Source: Chitinophaga pinensis (GTDB lineage: Bacteria > Bacteroidota > Bacteroidia > Chitinophagales > CAIOSU01). Taken from it: a stretch of 48,610 bases of DNA. The position numbers and the translations under genes were made by a program. A model generated the notes under the pieces. It was not told the origin of the DNA, ran no database searches, and worked only from the letters and a program-made list of their open reading frames with translations. Positions 1 through 9,548 of this stretch are shown piece after piece (the stretch's first letter is position 1; each line of letters starts with the position of its first letter). Where the stretch lies: assembly GCA_945901065.1 (NCBI GenBank), contig CAMDKI010000015.1, positions 1 through 48,610 of the forward strand, written 5' to 3'.

Positions 1-3000
1 ATTGCCAATCCGTTGGTAAGGGTATTTAATACTACCAACTACATTGTTAACGTGGTAGAAGGAGCCTGCACAGGTTCGTCGTTTGTAACCGTAACCACCG
101 ATAACAGCTTGCGGCTTACTGCTGGCCCCGATACCAGTATTTGTACCCCTGCGCCAGTAAGGCTTACCGCCAACGCTATAGGCACACCTGGGCCAATTAC
201 GCTTTCGTGCGGCGTAAACGGTACTGCTTGTGGTGGTCCGTCAACCAACTATACGCTGGGCACCAATGCACAGATAACCAGCAATACCACCCCTTATAAG
301 GGTATTGATGACCAAGCAAGATTGCAATACTTGTTCAGGGGTAATGAAATTTCGGCTACAGGTGTTAGTGCAGGTATTGTATCGGCCATTTCGTGGAACG
401 TGAATAACAAAAATACCACTGGGCCTTTGCAAGCGTTTACCATCAAAATAGGTTGCACCTCTGCCGATAGTCTCTCAACAGCAGCGGGTTTCCAACCTGG
501 TCTTACAACGGTGTTTGGCCCTGCAAACGTAACTACCGTTGCCGGTTGGAATACGCACAGCCTTACCAGTAATTTTGATTGGGATGGATATTCGAACATT
601 ATAGTTGAGGTATCTTTTCAAAATGCATTAGGCTCATCAGTAGGCGAAGATATTGTACAAGCTACCCCAACCGCTTTTGGTTCGGTGCTTTTCGAAACGA
701 CCTTCTTTGGTGGTCCATCAACGCCACTTACTAGGTCAACCGCAAGGCCTGATGTTCGTTTTGGCATTTGCCCACCTCCTCCAGGACAGTTTACTTACCA
801 CTGGACCCCATCAACTGGCCTTACTGACCCTATTACAGGTTTGCCTACCGATTCGGGACAAGTGGTGATTGCCAACCCAGGTGTTACAACTAGCTATGTA
901 GTTGATGTAACTGACGGAAACTGTGTGGCTTACGACACTGTTTTGGTCGATTTTTATTCAAATTTTACAGCTAATATTAGCATCCGCAATGCGGGTTGTT
1001 TTGGTAGTAGCGATGGTGACATTATCGCTGAGCCAGTTGGCGGATACGCTCCTTTCGATTTTGTTTGGACCGATGCAGCGGGCACTGTCATAAAAACAAC
1101 TACCGGTCAAAGCGCCGATACGTTATTGGCACTTCCGGTAGGTACTTATTTTGTACTACTTTCTGATTCAAACGGTTGTTTCAGAACCGATACGGCTGTT
1201 ATCACTGTGCCAAGCCAGTTAACTATTGACAGCATTACCAGTGCCGATGTTACTTGCTTCGGACTTGACAATGGCGAAGCGCAAGCATTCGTCACGGGTG
1301 GCTCAGCGCCTTACCTATATGATTGGAGCAACGGCGTTACTATCGACTCATTAACATCTCTTGCTGCAGGTACCTATGTGCTTACTGTAACCGATGCCAG
1401 CGGCTGTACAGCTATAGATTCTGCTACGGTTATTGAGCCTACCGAAATTTTCTTTATCGAGGACTCAACCCTTATTTCATGCTATCAAGGCAACGATGGT
1501 AGTGCTACCATTACCATAACTGGCGGTGGTACTGCACCATACACTTATCTGTGGTCGGGTTCTCAGACAACTAACTCTATACAAGGCTTGTCAGCAGGTA
1601 TTTATAATGTAACTGCTTTTGATAGCGAAGGTTGTTTTGTAAATGCCAGTTACACTATAACTGCTCCCGATAGTTTCATAATTGACCTTACCAATGTGGT
1701 AAATGCTAGTTGCTTTAATACTTCCGATGGTTCAGCAACGGCCACGGTAGGAGGTGTAACAACTGGTTATAGCTTTGTATGGAGCAATGGAGAGGTAGGT
1801 TCAGTGGCCTCCTCGTTGCCTTACGGCAATAACTTTGTAACGGTTACCGTTGACTCAAGTGGTTGCGTGCAAACCAAAGCTATAAACATTACCTACCCGC
1901 CACGTTTTACCCTAACTACTACTGTTACTGCCCCTATATGTTATGGCGGTGCCGATGGTGAAGCTGCAGTAACGGTATCGGCAACTGGCGGCACACCTCC
2001 ATTCTTTTTCCAATGGAGTAACGGTCAGCAAACGGCACAGGCAGTTAACCTATTTGGTGGTCAGACTTATTATGTAACGGTAACCGACGCTTCGGCAGCA
2101 GGGTGCCCAGAGTTTGATACTATTACGGTGCCACAGCCCGATTCGCTAACTATTAACCTGAATAGCACCCCTGTTTCTTGTTATGGCGAAACTGATGGTA
2201 GCATTCGCGTGGATGTCGCTGGTGGAACACCACCATATAGTTATAGTTGGAGTAATGGTGGGCAGAGTTTTCAGCAGAGCAACTTGCCTACTGGAAGTTA
2301 CTCAGTAACTATTACTGATAACAATGGTTGCTCATCGGCATTCAACAATATTAATATTGACGAGCCACTTACCCCAATAACTTGGGATACTGCGGTGGTA
2401 AATGTATCGTGCCCGGGTAAAAACGATGGAGCTATATTTGTAACGGCTTTAGGTGGCACACCACCATATATTTTTAGCCTCAACAACGGCAACTTTACCA
2501 ATGCCGACGGAAATTTCTTAACGCTGCAAGAAGGCGTTTATGAATTGGCAGTAATTGATGCCAACGGCTGCCAAGTAACTGGCGAAATTGAAATTACGGC
2601 ACCCGATGGCTTTGAGTTAATGTTCGACCCTAAGTTTGACAGCATACAGCTAGGCCAAACTTATACCATGGATCCTATATTGGTGCCAAGTGTTGGTAAT
2701 TATAGCTACAGCTGGCAACCAGCCAACTCATTAGATTGCGACACTTGTCAAAACCCAGAGGCAAGCCCGATACAAACAACGGTGTATCAACTTACCGTGT
2801 TCGATGAAAACAATTGCCCACGATTGGCGCAGTTTACCTTGTTTGTTCAAAATCAGTTGCTGCTTTATATACCCAATGCCTTTTCGCCAAATGGAGATGG
2901 CCTGAACGACCTGTTCCAAGTATATGCACCGGGTGCTACAGGCGTGCAAATGAAAATTTTTAACCGCTGGGGAGAAAAAGTTTATGACTATGAAGGTGAC

Positions 3001-3132
3001 CTAACAGGTGGCTGGAATGGCTTCTATAAAGGAGATTTGGCTCAAATTGATGTTTATATCTACTATGTAGAAGTAATTTATCAAGACGGGCAAAAAATTG
3101 CTAAGGAAGGAAGTATTACAATTGTAAAATAA
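1..3132 (+). CDS. SprB-repeat adhesin with type-B T9SS sorting domain (5' end outside window)
   Basis: A large secreted surface protein, cut by the window edge: the frame is open from base 1, and the first possible start (TTG at 13) lies inside it. The first third of the visible part is Ig-like and jelly-roll-like. It is followed by seven SprB-type repeats, roughly 990-2600, each of about 260 bases. Each repeat has the pattern C-[FYP]-x3-DG, then GG, then PY/PF, then W-S-N-G (the fourth and seventh are degenerate). The last 90 residues are a gliding-motility-associated C-terminal domain, with NAFSPNGDGLND and FNRWGEKVY. In this family that domain directs export and surface attachment through T9SS. 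SprB itself is the mobile adhesin of gliding, but such repeats occur in many Bacteroidota surface proteins, so orthology to SprB is not claimed. The SprF-like gene starts 18 bases downstream, the usual arrangement for type-B cargo. Confidence 0.9.
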   Translation: MANPLVRVFNTTNYIVNVVEGACTGSSFVTVTTDNSLRLTAGPDTSICTPAPVRLTANAIGTPGPITLSCGVNGTACGGPSTNYTLGTNAQITSNTTPYKGIDDQARLQYLFRGNEISATGVSAGIVSAISWNVNNKNTTGPLQAFTIKIGCTSADSLSTAAGFQPGLTTVFGPANVTTVAGWNTHSLTSNFDWDGYSNIIVEVSFQNALGSSVGEDIVQATPTAFGSVLFETTFFGGPSTPLTRSTARPDVRFGICPPPPGQFTYHWTPSTGLTDPITGLPTDSGQVVIANPGVTTSYVVDVTDGNCVAYDTVLVDFYSNFTANISIRNAGCFGSSDGDIIAEPVGGYAPFDFVWTDAAGTVIKTTTGQSADTLLALPVGTYFVLLSDSNGCFRTDTAVITVPSQLTIDSITSADVTCFGLDNGEAQAFVTGGSAPYLYDWSNGVTIDSLTSLAAGTYVLTVTDASGCTAIDSATVIEPTEIFFIEDSTLISCYQGNDGSATITITGGGTAPYTYLWSGSQTTNSIQGLSAGIYNVTAFDSEGCFVNASYTITAPDSFIIDLTNVVNASCFNTSDGSATATVGGVTTGYSFVWSNGEVGSVASSLPYGNNFVTVTVDSSGCVQTKAINITYPPRFTLTTTVTAPICYGGADGEAAVTVSATGGTPPFFFQWSNGQQTAQAVNLFGGQTYYVTVTDASAAGCPEFDTITVPQPDSLTINLNSTPVSCYGETDGSIRVDVAGGTPPYSYSWSNGGQSFQQSNLPTGSYSVTITDNNGCSSAFNNINIDEPLTPITWDTAVVNVSCPGKNDGAIFVTALGGTPPYIFSLNNGNFTNADGNFLTLQEGVYELAVIDANGCQVTGEIEITAPDGFELMFDPKFDSIQLGQTYTMDPILVPSVGNYSYSWQPANSLDCDTCQNPEASPIQTTVYQLTVFDENNCPRLAQFTLFVQNQLLLYIPNAFSPNGDGLNDLFQVYAPGATGVQMKIFNRWGEKVYDYEGDLTGGWNGFYKGDLAQIDVYIYYVEVIYQDGQKIAKEGSITIVK

Positions 3133-3150
3133 TTTTGTATTTTAGGTCTC

Positions 3151-4239
3151 ATGAAAAAGATTTCGCAACTACTGCTCTTCGTTATGGTGCTTGTCCTGGT
3201 AGGAAAAGACGCAATGGCTCAAGACCCGCGCTTCTCTCAGTACAATGCTAGCCCACTGACCCTCAACCCAGCTATGACTGGTTTGTTTAACGGAAATTAC
3301 CGTGTGTCTGCCATTTATCGCAGCCAATGGCGTAGTATCTTAAATGATGAGGCTACTCCATTATTTCGTACGTTCTCGGGCGCTGTAGATATGCGTTTCG
3401 GAAACATCGGTAACATGGGCGATGCCTTTGGTGTTGGTTTAGCTTTCTTGACCGATAAAGCTGGTGAAGCTCAGTTTGGTACCAACCAACTCAACTTGAG
3501 TTTTGCTTATCATAAGTCGCTTAGCAAAGATGGTAACCAATATTTAACATTGGGGATTCAAGCTGGCGCTGCACAGCGCGGATTGAACTATAACAACCTG
3601 CGTTTTGGTAACCAGTTTGATGGCGAGGGCTTTAACCCTACCATTAACCCAGGCGAAGTAATTGGCGATGACCAATTCATGTTCTTCGACGTGAATGCAG
3701 GTTTGATGTATTACTATGCCAGTAAGAAGAACAAAGGTCGTTTCAATGTGTATGCTGGTTTCGCAATCAGCCACTTGAACACACCTAACATGTCATTCTA
3801 CGAAGGTCAGAATGCCGACCTACCAATGAAGTACACTGGTACTGCTGGTGCTCAGTTGCCTCTAGGCAAGCGTAGCCAAGTAGATTTGGTACCTAGCTTA
3901 ATGGTTTTGAGCCAAGGTCCTGCCTTTGAGATGAACATGGGTACTATGGTTAAATTCTTTTTTGATAAGAGCAATCCACAAGGCAATGCGTTTTATGTTG
4001 GTCCGTACTACCGTATCGTAGGTCGTGACAATGTAACTGACAAAGGTGGTATCGCTAGCGAAGCACTTATTTTGGCTGCTCGTTTAGATTTTGAAGGCTT
4101 TAACCTAGGTTTGAGCTACGATTTGAACTTTTCGGAGCTAACCAATGCTACTAACACACGTGGTGCCTTCGAACTTTCGTTGGCCTATGTAGGTGGTTTT
4201 GGCAAACATGCGAGCAAAACCATTTGCCCAAGTTTCTAA
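3151..4239 (+). CDS. PorP/SprF family T9SS outer-membrane protein
   Basis: A 362-residue outer-membrane beta-barrel. The signal peptide ends about residue 23 (DAMAQ). The mature start DPRFSQYNASPLTLNPAMTG is the family hallmark (F-S-Q-Y, then L-N-P-A-x-T-G). The body alternates aromatic and glycine-rich strands such as YLTLGIQAG and GLMYYYASKK. PorP is needed for T9SS function in Porphyromonas, and SprF is needed for SprB secretion in Flavobacterium. Genomes often carry many paralogs, each beside one type-B substrate. Here the substrate gene is immediately upstream and a PorE-like gene follows, so this copy probably serves that adhesin. Length and start are normal. A strong hairpin terminator at 4286-4325 closes the two-gene unit. 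Confidence 0.93.
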   Translation: MKKISQLLLFVMVLVLVGKDAMAQDPRFSQYNASPLTLNPAMTGLFNGNYRVSAIYRSQWRSILNDEATPLFRTFSGAVDMRFGNIGNMGDAFGVGLAFLTDKAGEAQFGTNQLNLSFAYHKSLSKDGNQYLTLGIQAGAAQRGLNYNNLRFGNQFDGEGFNPTINPGEVIGDDQFMFFDVNAGLMYYYASKKNKGRFNVYAGFAISHLNTPNMSFYEGQNADLPMKYTGTAGAQLPLGKRSQVDLVPSLMVLSQGPAFEMNMGTMVKFFFDKSNPQGNAFYVGPYYRIVGRDNVTDKGGIASEALILAARLDFEGFNLGLSYDLNFSELTNATNTRGAFELSLAYVGGFGKHASKTICPSF

Positions 4240-4285
4240 TGACGTACTTACTTATTTGCTGAATCAGCAGATTATAGTTAATATT

Positions 4286-4325
4286 AAGAACTGCAAACAC
4301 CCTGTGTTTGCAGTTCTTGTTTTAG
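4286..4325 (+). terminator. Intrinsic terminator after the adhesin-sprF pair
   Basis: A perfect 15-bp stem (4286-4300 with 4304-4318) closes on the three-base loop CCT and is followed by GTTTTAG. It separates the adhesin/SprF pair from the PorE-like gene, whose start is 18 bases beyond. Confidence 0.8.
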
Positions 4326-4343
4326 CCTAAATCTATTTGCCCC

Positions 4344-6437
4344 TTGAACCAGATTTTGCTTTCATTTTTGTTATTGATATTACCCGTTTCGCTTGTTTGG
4401 GGCCAAACGGATAGCACCGTAGTAAACACCAAAACAGAAAAACCCCGTAAAAAGCTGCGTAATGCTAAAAAGCAACTTAGGGCTGGTAATTTGTATGATG
4501 CCACTGATGCGCTAGAGGCTTATCTTGAGTTGAAACCTGAAAAAGTAAAATATGCTTGGATTTTGGCCGAAACCAACCGCATAGCCCGTGACTATAAGGC
4601 GGCAGAGAAATGGTATAAGGATGTATATGAGGGTGCTCCAGGCACATATCCGCTAGCACTTTATTACCATGCACTTATGGCCAAAATGAATGGTAAACCC
4701 CAAGAGGCTTTAACACTGTTCAATAATTTCCAGAAGACATACCGGGGTAAGGATACTTATTACAAGAAATGGGCTAAAGCAGAAGCAGATGGTTGTGAAT
4801 TGGCGCTACGTCTAAATGTAGCCGAACGAAACGATGTAGTGCTTTTGCACCCTGGAAGGGAGCTAAACTCACCATATACCGACATAGCGCCCATGTATTG
4901 GGATGATACAACGTTGTTATTTAGCAGTTTGCCTAGCGATACCATTATAAGGTACAACGAACGCGATACAGCCGAAGACAAGCATTTTATTAAGCTGTAC
5001 AATGCCGTAGTAATTGGAGATAGCATTAAGCAAGCGACGCCTTTTCCGTTGTTTCAATACAACGATTCGCACGTAGGAAATGGTAATTTTAGCCCTGATA
5101 GAAATAGCTTCTATTTTACACGCTGCTGGGAGGAAAGAAAAAACCAGATTGTGTGCCACATTTATGTTAGTACACTAAAGGATGGCGAATGGCAAGAACC
5201 CTTAGCTTTGGGCTTAGAGGTGAACCAGCCCGGTTATACCAGTACGCACCCCAATATTGCCTTGGACGATAAGGGACAGGATGTATTGTACTTTTCCAGC
5301 AACCAACCTGGTGGCCGCGGAGGAATGGACATATGGTATGCCGTTAAAAAGAAAGGGGGCGGTTTTGCAGCGGCTAAGAACGCAGGGAGCAAGTTGAACA
5401 CTGACCGCGAAGAGGCTACCCCTTTTTACGATTTGGAGAGAGACACCTTGTATTTTAGTAGCACAGGTCACGTTGGGGTAGGGGGTTACGATATACTCAA
5501 GACTGCTGGTAGCCTGAATAAATGGAGCGAGCCCGAGCATATTGGCTATCCATATAACTCGCCAGCCGACGATATGTACTACAGGCTAAATGCCGATAGG
5601 AAGTCAGGGTTTGTGGTATCAAACCGTAAAGGTATTATCTCCGTGAAAAGTGAAACCTGTTGCGACGATATTTTCAGGTTTCAACCACCAGCAGCTAAAC
5701 CTAAGTTGATTGCCGTAAAAGGCTTTGTGCTGGATAAGGACGACCCTACTAAAACGCCTATAAATAATGCTTTGGTAGTGTTAGCCTTATCCAATGACAA
5801 TGGCAACCGCATGGATGTAGAGCTAGGTAAAGACACTACGCTAAACAATCAAGAGTATTTCTTTACCATCGATTTTGAGAAAAGCTATAAAGTAAATGGC
5901 AGTGCCGTTGGGTATATGCCAGGCTCGTCTTCATTCAATACGCTGGGGCTGGTTGAGTCGGATACACTGCACGTGGATATATACCTGCAGAAGCTGATAG
6001 TGGGTAAAGCTTACCGCTTGCGCAACATATACTATGACTACGATAAGTGGTTCTTACGCGACGAGGCCAAATTAACGCTGGATACGGTATATAATTTGAT
6101 GATGGAAAACCCCACCATTATAGTTGAATTGGGCTCACATACCGATACTAGGGCAACCTTTGAATACAACATTAAACTATCGCAACGCCGCGCCGAAAGT
6201 GCCGTTAAGTACTTGCTGAAGAAGGGTATACCGCAAAATCGTTTGGTGGCCAAAGGCTATGGCGAAACGCAGGTAATGGAAGATTGTAGTGGCTACACCG
6301 ACTGCCCAGAGGCTGGCGAAGGCGATTGCCCATGTCACCAAAATAATCGTCGTACAGAGTTTAAAATAATAGGTACGCTTGATGCTCCATTGAACTACGA
6401 AGACAAACGCTACCAAGATTTAAAACAGAAACCTTAA
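4344..6437 (+). CDS. PorE-like TPR / beta-propeller / OmpA-domain protein
   Basis: A 697-residue envelope protein with the four-part architecture described for the T9SS component PorE. It has a signal peptide (1-20, ending VWGQ), TPR-like helices (about 35-140) and WD40-like PD40 blades (about 170-445, with FSSNQPGGRGGMDIWY). A carboxypeptidase-regulatory-like domain (about 455-545) and an OmpA C-terminal peptidoglycan-binding domain (about 560-677, with ELGSHTDTR and NRRTEFKI) follow. PorE is thought to tie the PorP complex to peptidoglycan, and the SprF/PorP gene upstream fits that role. The start is TTG: an in-frame stop lies at 4323, no ATG lies between, and the signal peptide needs this start. 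PorE-like paralogs are common, so orthology to PorE itself is inferred. It ends three bases from the convergent DUF2461 gene. Confidence 0.88.
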   Translation: MNQILLSFLLLILPVSLVWGQTDSTVVNTKTEKPRKKLRNAKKQLRAGNLYDATDALEAYLELKPEKVKYAWILAETNRIARDYKAAEKWYKDVYEGAPGTYPLALYYHALMAKMNGKPQEALTLFNNFQKTYRGKDTYYKKWAKAEADGCELALRLNVAERNDVVLLHPGRELNSPYTDIAPMYWDDTTLLFSSLPSDTIIRYNERDTAEDKHFIKLYNAVVIGDSIKQATPFPLFQYNDSHVGNGNFSPDRNSFYFTRCWEERKNQIVCHIYVSTLKDGEWQEPLALGLEVNQPGYTSTHPNIALDDKGQDVLYFSSNQPGGRGGMDIWYAVKKKGGGFAAAKNAGSKLNTDREEATPFYDLERDTLYFSSTGHVGVGGYDILKTAGSLNKWSEPEHIGYPYNSPADDMYYRLNADRKSGFVVSNRKGIISVKSETCCDDIFRFQPPAAKPKLIAVKGFVLDKDDPTKTPINNALVVLALSNDNGNRMDVELGKDTTLNNQEYFFTIDFEKSYKVNGSAVGYMPGSSSFNTLGLVESDTLHVDIYLQKLIVGKAYRLRNIYYDYDKWFLRDEAKLTLDTVYNLMMENPTIIVELGSHTDTRATFEYNIKLSQRRAESAVKYLLKKGIPQNRLVAKGYGETQVMEDCSGYTDCPEAGEGDCPCHQNNRRTEFKIIGTLDAPLNYEDKRYQDLKQKP

Positions 6438-6440
6438 CGT

Positions 6441-7103
6441 TTAATCGAAAGAGCGATTGAGGAAAGTGTTGAATGGGTGCAAGGTTTGGAAAACTTCCAC
6501 TGCCTTTTGAGCAAACTTGGCATCCAATAACTCATTGTCGGTAAATTGCTTCGAAACTACAAAGCTAGTTTGTTTGAGTGTTTCTATCTCTGGGTGCTCT
6601 TTATCGTAGCCTTTCGGAGTGGTTTTCAGCTTGTGGTCAGTTAGGCCACCAAACGTTTTCTTGAATTTCGGGCTACTTAGTATCCCTTTAAATTCATCAG
6701 CATTATAGTCGATTTCCTGCCTTACATTCTTCAGTATTGCCGATTCAGGCATGTATAGTCCACCGGCTAAAAATGAATTGCCTGGCTCAATGTGCAAATA
6801 ATAGCCTGCAAACGGGGCCTTTTTGCCTCCTTTATTAAACCACGCGCCCATATTGTTTTTGTAGGGGTCCTTGTTTTTTGAGAATCGCACATCGCGGTAA
6901 ATGCGAAACACGCATTGCTTTGCTTTTAGGTCAGCTAGAGCAGGCTCAAAAGCAGCGCAGCCTTCTAGTATTTTCGTCACAATATCCTCCACATTTTTTT
7001 TGGCAGTTTCGTACCGTGGCTTATTGGCTTCAAACCAAGGTTTATCGTTATGTGCAGTGAGGTCGCGTAAAAATTGCAGGGTATCGGGTTGTAGCATGCT
7101 CAT
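6441..7103 (-). CDS. DUF2461 domain protein
   Basis: A 220-residue cytoplasmic protein of the DUF2461 (TIGR02453) family, function unknown. Family signatures are the N-terminal LQFLRDLTAHNDKPWFEANK, the central VFRIYRDVRFSKNKDPYKNN, and GYYLHIEPGNSFLAGGLY. There is no signal peptide or membrane segment. It covers the whole family length (usually about 210-230). Two adjacent starts are possible (MSM or MLQ, six bases apart). It is convergent with the PorE-like gene with only a 3-base gap and has no obvious operon partner, since the PKD-protein gene upstream reads the same way but ends 52 bases away. Confidence 0.88.
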   Translation of the reverse strand: MSMLQPDTLQFLRDLTAHNDKPWFEANKPRYETAKKNVEDIVTKILEGCAAFEPALADLKAKQCVFRIYRDVRFSKNKDPYKNNMGAWFNKGGKKAPFAGYYLHIEPGNSFLAGGLYMPESAILKNVRQEIDYNADEFKGILSSPKFKKTFGGLTDHKLKTTPKGYDKEHPEIETLKQTSFVVSKQFTDNELLDAKFAQKAVEVFQTLHPFNTFLNRSFD

Positions 7104-7155
7104 GGCCTTTCAAGAAATTATACAGCAATATTAACCCTGAAGATAGAGTAATAGT

Positions 7156-9336
7156 TTACCTAATGAGCGTAAGGTTGCCCTTATATAGCACGGGCTCACG
7201 GCCACGGCTACTTTCGCCAAAGCCTTTTAAAATATAAGAGTATACGCCCATTTCGGCTTTTTCTCCTTTCAAACTGCCATCCCAAGCAAAGTCAAGGGAA
7301 TTGTCATAAAACACCTGCTGTCCCCAGCGGTTAAAAATCCATACCTCAATACTTATAAGGCGTTGCGGGTTTACCAATCGCCACAAGTCGTTAAAGCCAT
7401 CGCCGTTTGGCGTAAAGGCACTTGGCACGGGCACTATTATACATCCTTCCTGCAGTTCATCAATAAATATGGCATCGTCAAAAGTGCAGCCATTGTTATT
7501 TACACTTGCCCTAACCTCTATTGGGGCACCAGACACCTCAATTGAATCGCTAGATTGGCCAGTAGACCAAGTGGTGCTTGTAGCCCCCGGAAATGCAACA
7601 AGGGTAACCGAGCGGTCAAAGCAGATGCTAGTATCAGCACCCAGCTCAAAAATCGGAACTTCGAACACCTCAAAACTCTGTGTAGCAACATCAATATTGC
7701 AAGTATTGGTTACTTCAAGGGTTATGGTGTATACACCCACCGAGTCGTAGGTATAAGTAGGGTTTTGTATGGTCGATGTGTCGCCGTTGTCAAAATCCCA
7801 CCGCCAAGCACTCGGGAAACCAGTAGTTTGGTCAGAAAATACTACCGGCGTGCCTTGGCATATTTGCTGGGCACTTAGCGTAAATGCAGCAGTTACATCA
7901 GGCAATACCAATAAAGTTTGTGTGCTCGAATCAGTGCAAGGAGCACCAACCACACTGGCTTCGCTAATAATCAAAGTTACCGTATAGTTTCCTGGGGTAG
8001 TGAAAACATTAACAGGGTTTTCTATACCGGAGATGTTGCCATCGCCAAAATCCCATAGCCAGGTATCGGCGCTACCTGGCGATACGTCAACAAATTGAAC
8101 AGGTACACCTGGGCAAATTACACTTGGCGCGAAGCTAAAATCGGCACGATATGACCTATCAACTGGTATTATTGAATCGTTACTGTATGTACATCCATCA
8201 ACAGTAGTGGCCGTAAGGGTAACGTTGTACAGCACTGTATCGGCAAATACATGGGCGGGGTCTTGCAAGCTGCTATTCGGAGTCCCGTCGCCAAAGTTCC
8301 AATCCCATACTACTGGTGCACCATTGGTCGGGGTGGGTAGCGATATATTAATAAAGCGAAGCGTATCAACATAGCAACTGGCGGCAATATCGTAGGTAAA
8401 GTGAGGAAAAATAATAGCTGGTGCAAAAAGAATAACACTATCACTAGTTATTGGCCTCCCGCAAATGTCAGTTATGTTTCTTCCACCAGTTCCGCTAATA
8501 GCACTTACCTCATAGTTGCCAGTAGTAATTATAGGATTGGCTAGCGTAATGGTTATTTCTTGGGTAAACTTTTGACCCGCTGCGCAAGATGCACTAAAGG
8601 CGCCAATTACCGATACTGTTTGAGGGCCAATTATTTCAAATTGTGAGCCATCAGCTAAAATACTATCGCACAACACGGGTTCAGAAAGCTCTAATGTGAG
8701 AGTGGTTGTCGTATCGCAGGTTAAAGAGTCCACTCTGGCTATAAATGGCGAAACAGTATCAGCCATACCCGCAGTGCCGTTAGAAAAATCAATTGAATAC
8801 CCTTGTCCATTGCGGGTAAAGTTGGTAATCATTAAGGCGTAGGTTTCGCCAGCCTGCACTGGCAATGGGGCCAAAAATGGCGCTCCATTTGGCGACGCCG
8901 AAATAGCTAAATTGCCTGCTGCCAAGCCAGTTGGTTGACCTATGGTAAGGGCATAGTTGCACCTAACATGAGGCGCAACACCAGTTGTTATTTCGCTGCA
9001 AGTATAGTTGGTAAGGTTAAACAAGGCAAAATCATAGTCGTCGGTGGCCGATATAGGCGTAATGGAAAACTCTAAATTGCCCGCTGAGGATATGTTGAAT
9101 ATATACCAAACCGAATTATTCTCTCCATTAAGCAAACAAAAAGTCGAGTCTAGAGCATAAAGATCTAATAGCTCTTGGCTTGCCCCAAAACCAGAATAGG
9201 TATTGTTTTGCTGAAAAACCGTTTCGCAAACGGGCAGCGCGCCAAAACAATCTTGCTCAGGGACTTGGGCAAAAAGATTTGACCAACTAAATATCGTTAA
9301 TATGACTAGAAAAAATAATTTTTTATTTTGGAGCAT
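7156..9336 (-). CDS. PKD-domain surface protein with type-B T9SS sorting domain
   Basis: A 726-residue secreted protein. The signal peptide covers 1-23 (FAQ). An N-terminal cysteine-containing module (about 25-190, with NSVWYIFNISSAGNLEFSI) resembles the lectin-like domains often placed first in such cargo. An Ig/cadherin-like segment follows at about 200-305. Three PKD domains lie at about 310-395, 397-478 and 480-558, each with W-[DN]-F-[DG]-[DN]-G (WDWNFGDG, WLWDFGDG, WRWDFDNG). The C-terminal domain at about 636-726 has SAFTPNGDGFND and IFNRWGQQVFY, the export and cell-surface anchoring signal of type-B T9SS substrates. The SprF-like gene at 3151 is the nearest possible dedicated partner. 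The natural ligand cannot be read from the sequence. Confidence 0.9.
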   Translation of the reverse strand: MLQNKKLFFLVILTIFSWSNLFAQVPEQDCFGALPVCETVFQQNNTYSGFGASQELLDLYALDSTFCLLNGENNSVWYIFNISSAGNLEFSITPISATDDYDFALFNLTNYTCSEITTGVAPHVRCNYALTIGQPTGLAAGNLAISASPNGAPFLAPLPVQAGETYALMITNFTRNGQGYSIDFSNGTAGMADTVSPFIARVDSLTCDTTTTLTLELSEPVLCDSILADGSQFEIIGPQTVSVIGAFSASCAAGQKFTQEITITLANPIITTGNYEVSAISGTGGRNITDICGRPITSDSVILFAPAIIFPHFTYDIAASCYVDTLRFINISLPTPTNGAPVVWDWNFGDGTPNSSLQDPAHVFADTVLYNVTLTATTVDGCTYSNDSIIPVDRSYRADFSFAPSVICPGVPVQFVDVSPGSADTWLWDFGDGNISGIENPVNVFTTPGNYTVTLIISEASVVGAPCTDSSTQTLLVLPDVTAAFTLSAQQICQGTPVVFSDQTTGFPSAWRWDFDNGDTSTIQNPTYTYDSVGVYTITLEVTNTCNIDVATQSFEVFEVPIFELGADTSICFDRSVTLVAFPGATSTTWSTGQSSDSIEVSGAPIEVRASVNNNGCTFDDAIFIDELQEGCIIVPVPSAFTPNGDGFNDLWRLVNPQRLISIEVWIFNRWGQQVFYDNSLDFAWDGSLKGEKAEMGVYSYILKGFGESSRGREPVLYKGNLTLIR

Positions 9337-9504
9337 AGCGACTCACCTAAATCAACTTAAAGTTAACAATAGTCTGCTAAAAACGCGCTTTGTGGCGGGT
9401 ATTTTGCCAACATTATTTAAGCATGTGCAACCTACCTACAACGGAGCAGGGTAGGGTTTTATTCTCATAATCAATGGCAAATGTATCAATCTGCCGCTGT
9501 TTGG

Positions 9505-9533
9505 TTGTAGTTGCCCCTAATGTTGTAACTTTG
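9505..9533 (+). promoter_or_regulatory. Bacteroidota-type promoter of nadK
   Basis: TTG (9505-9507), an 18-base spacer, then TAACTTTG (9526-9533), a full match to the primary-sigma consensus TAnnTTTG. The predicted transcript begins about 10 bases before the nadK ATG at 9549. Confidence 0.7.
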
Positions 9534-9548
9534 TAAAAAATGTAAAGC

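Noticed and set aside
13..3132. TTG at base 13 as the true start of the adhesin
   Set aside because: The frame is open to base 1, no signal peptide follows, and the protein reads as an internal part of a longer repeat protein.
3130..3137. TAATTTTG before the SprF-like gene as a promoter box
   Set aside because: It matches TAnnTTTG, but no TTG lies at the right distance and the gene is 18 bases after its operon partner.
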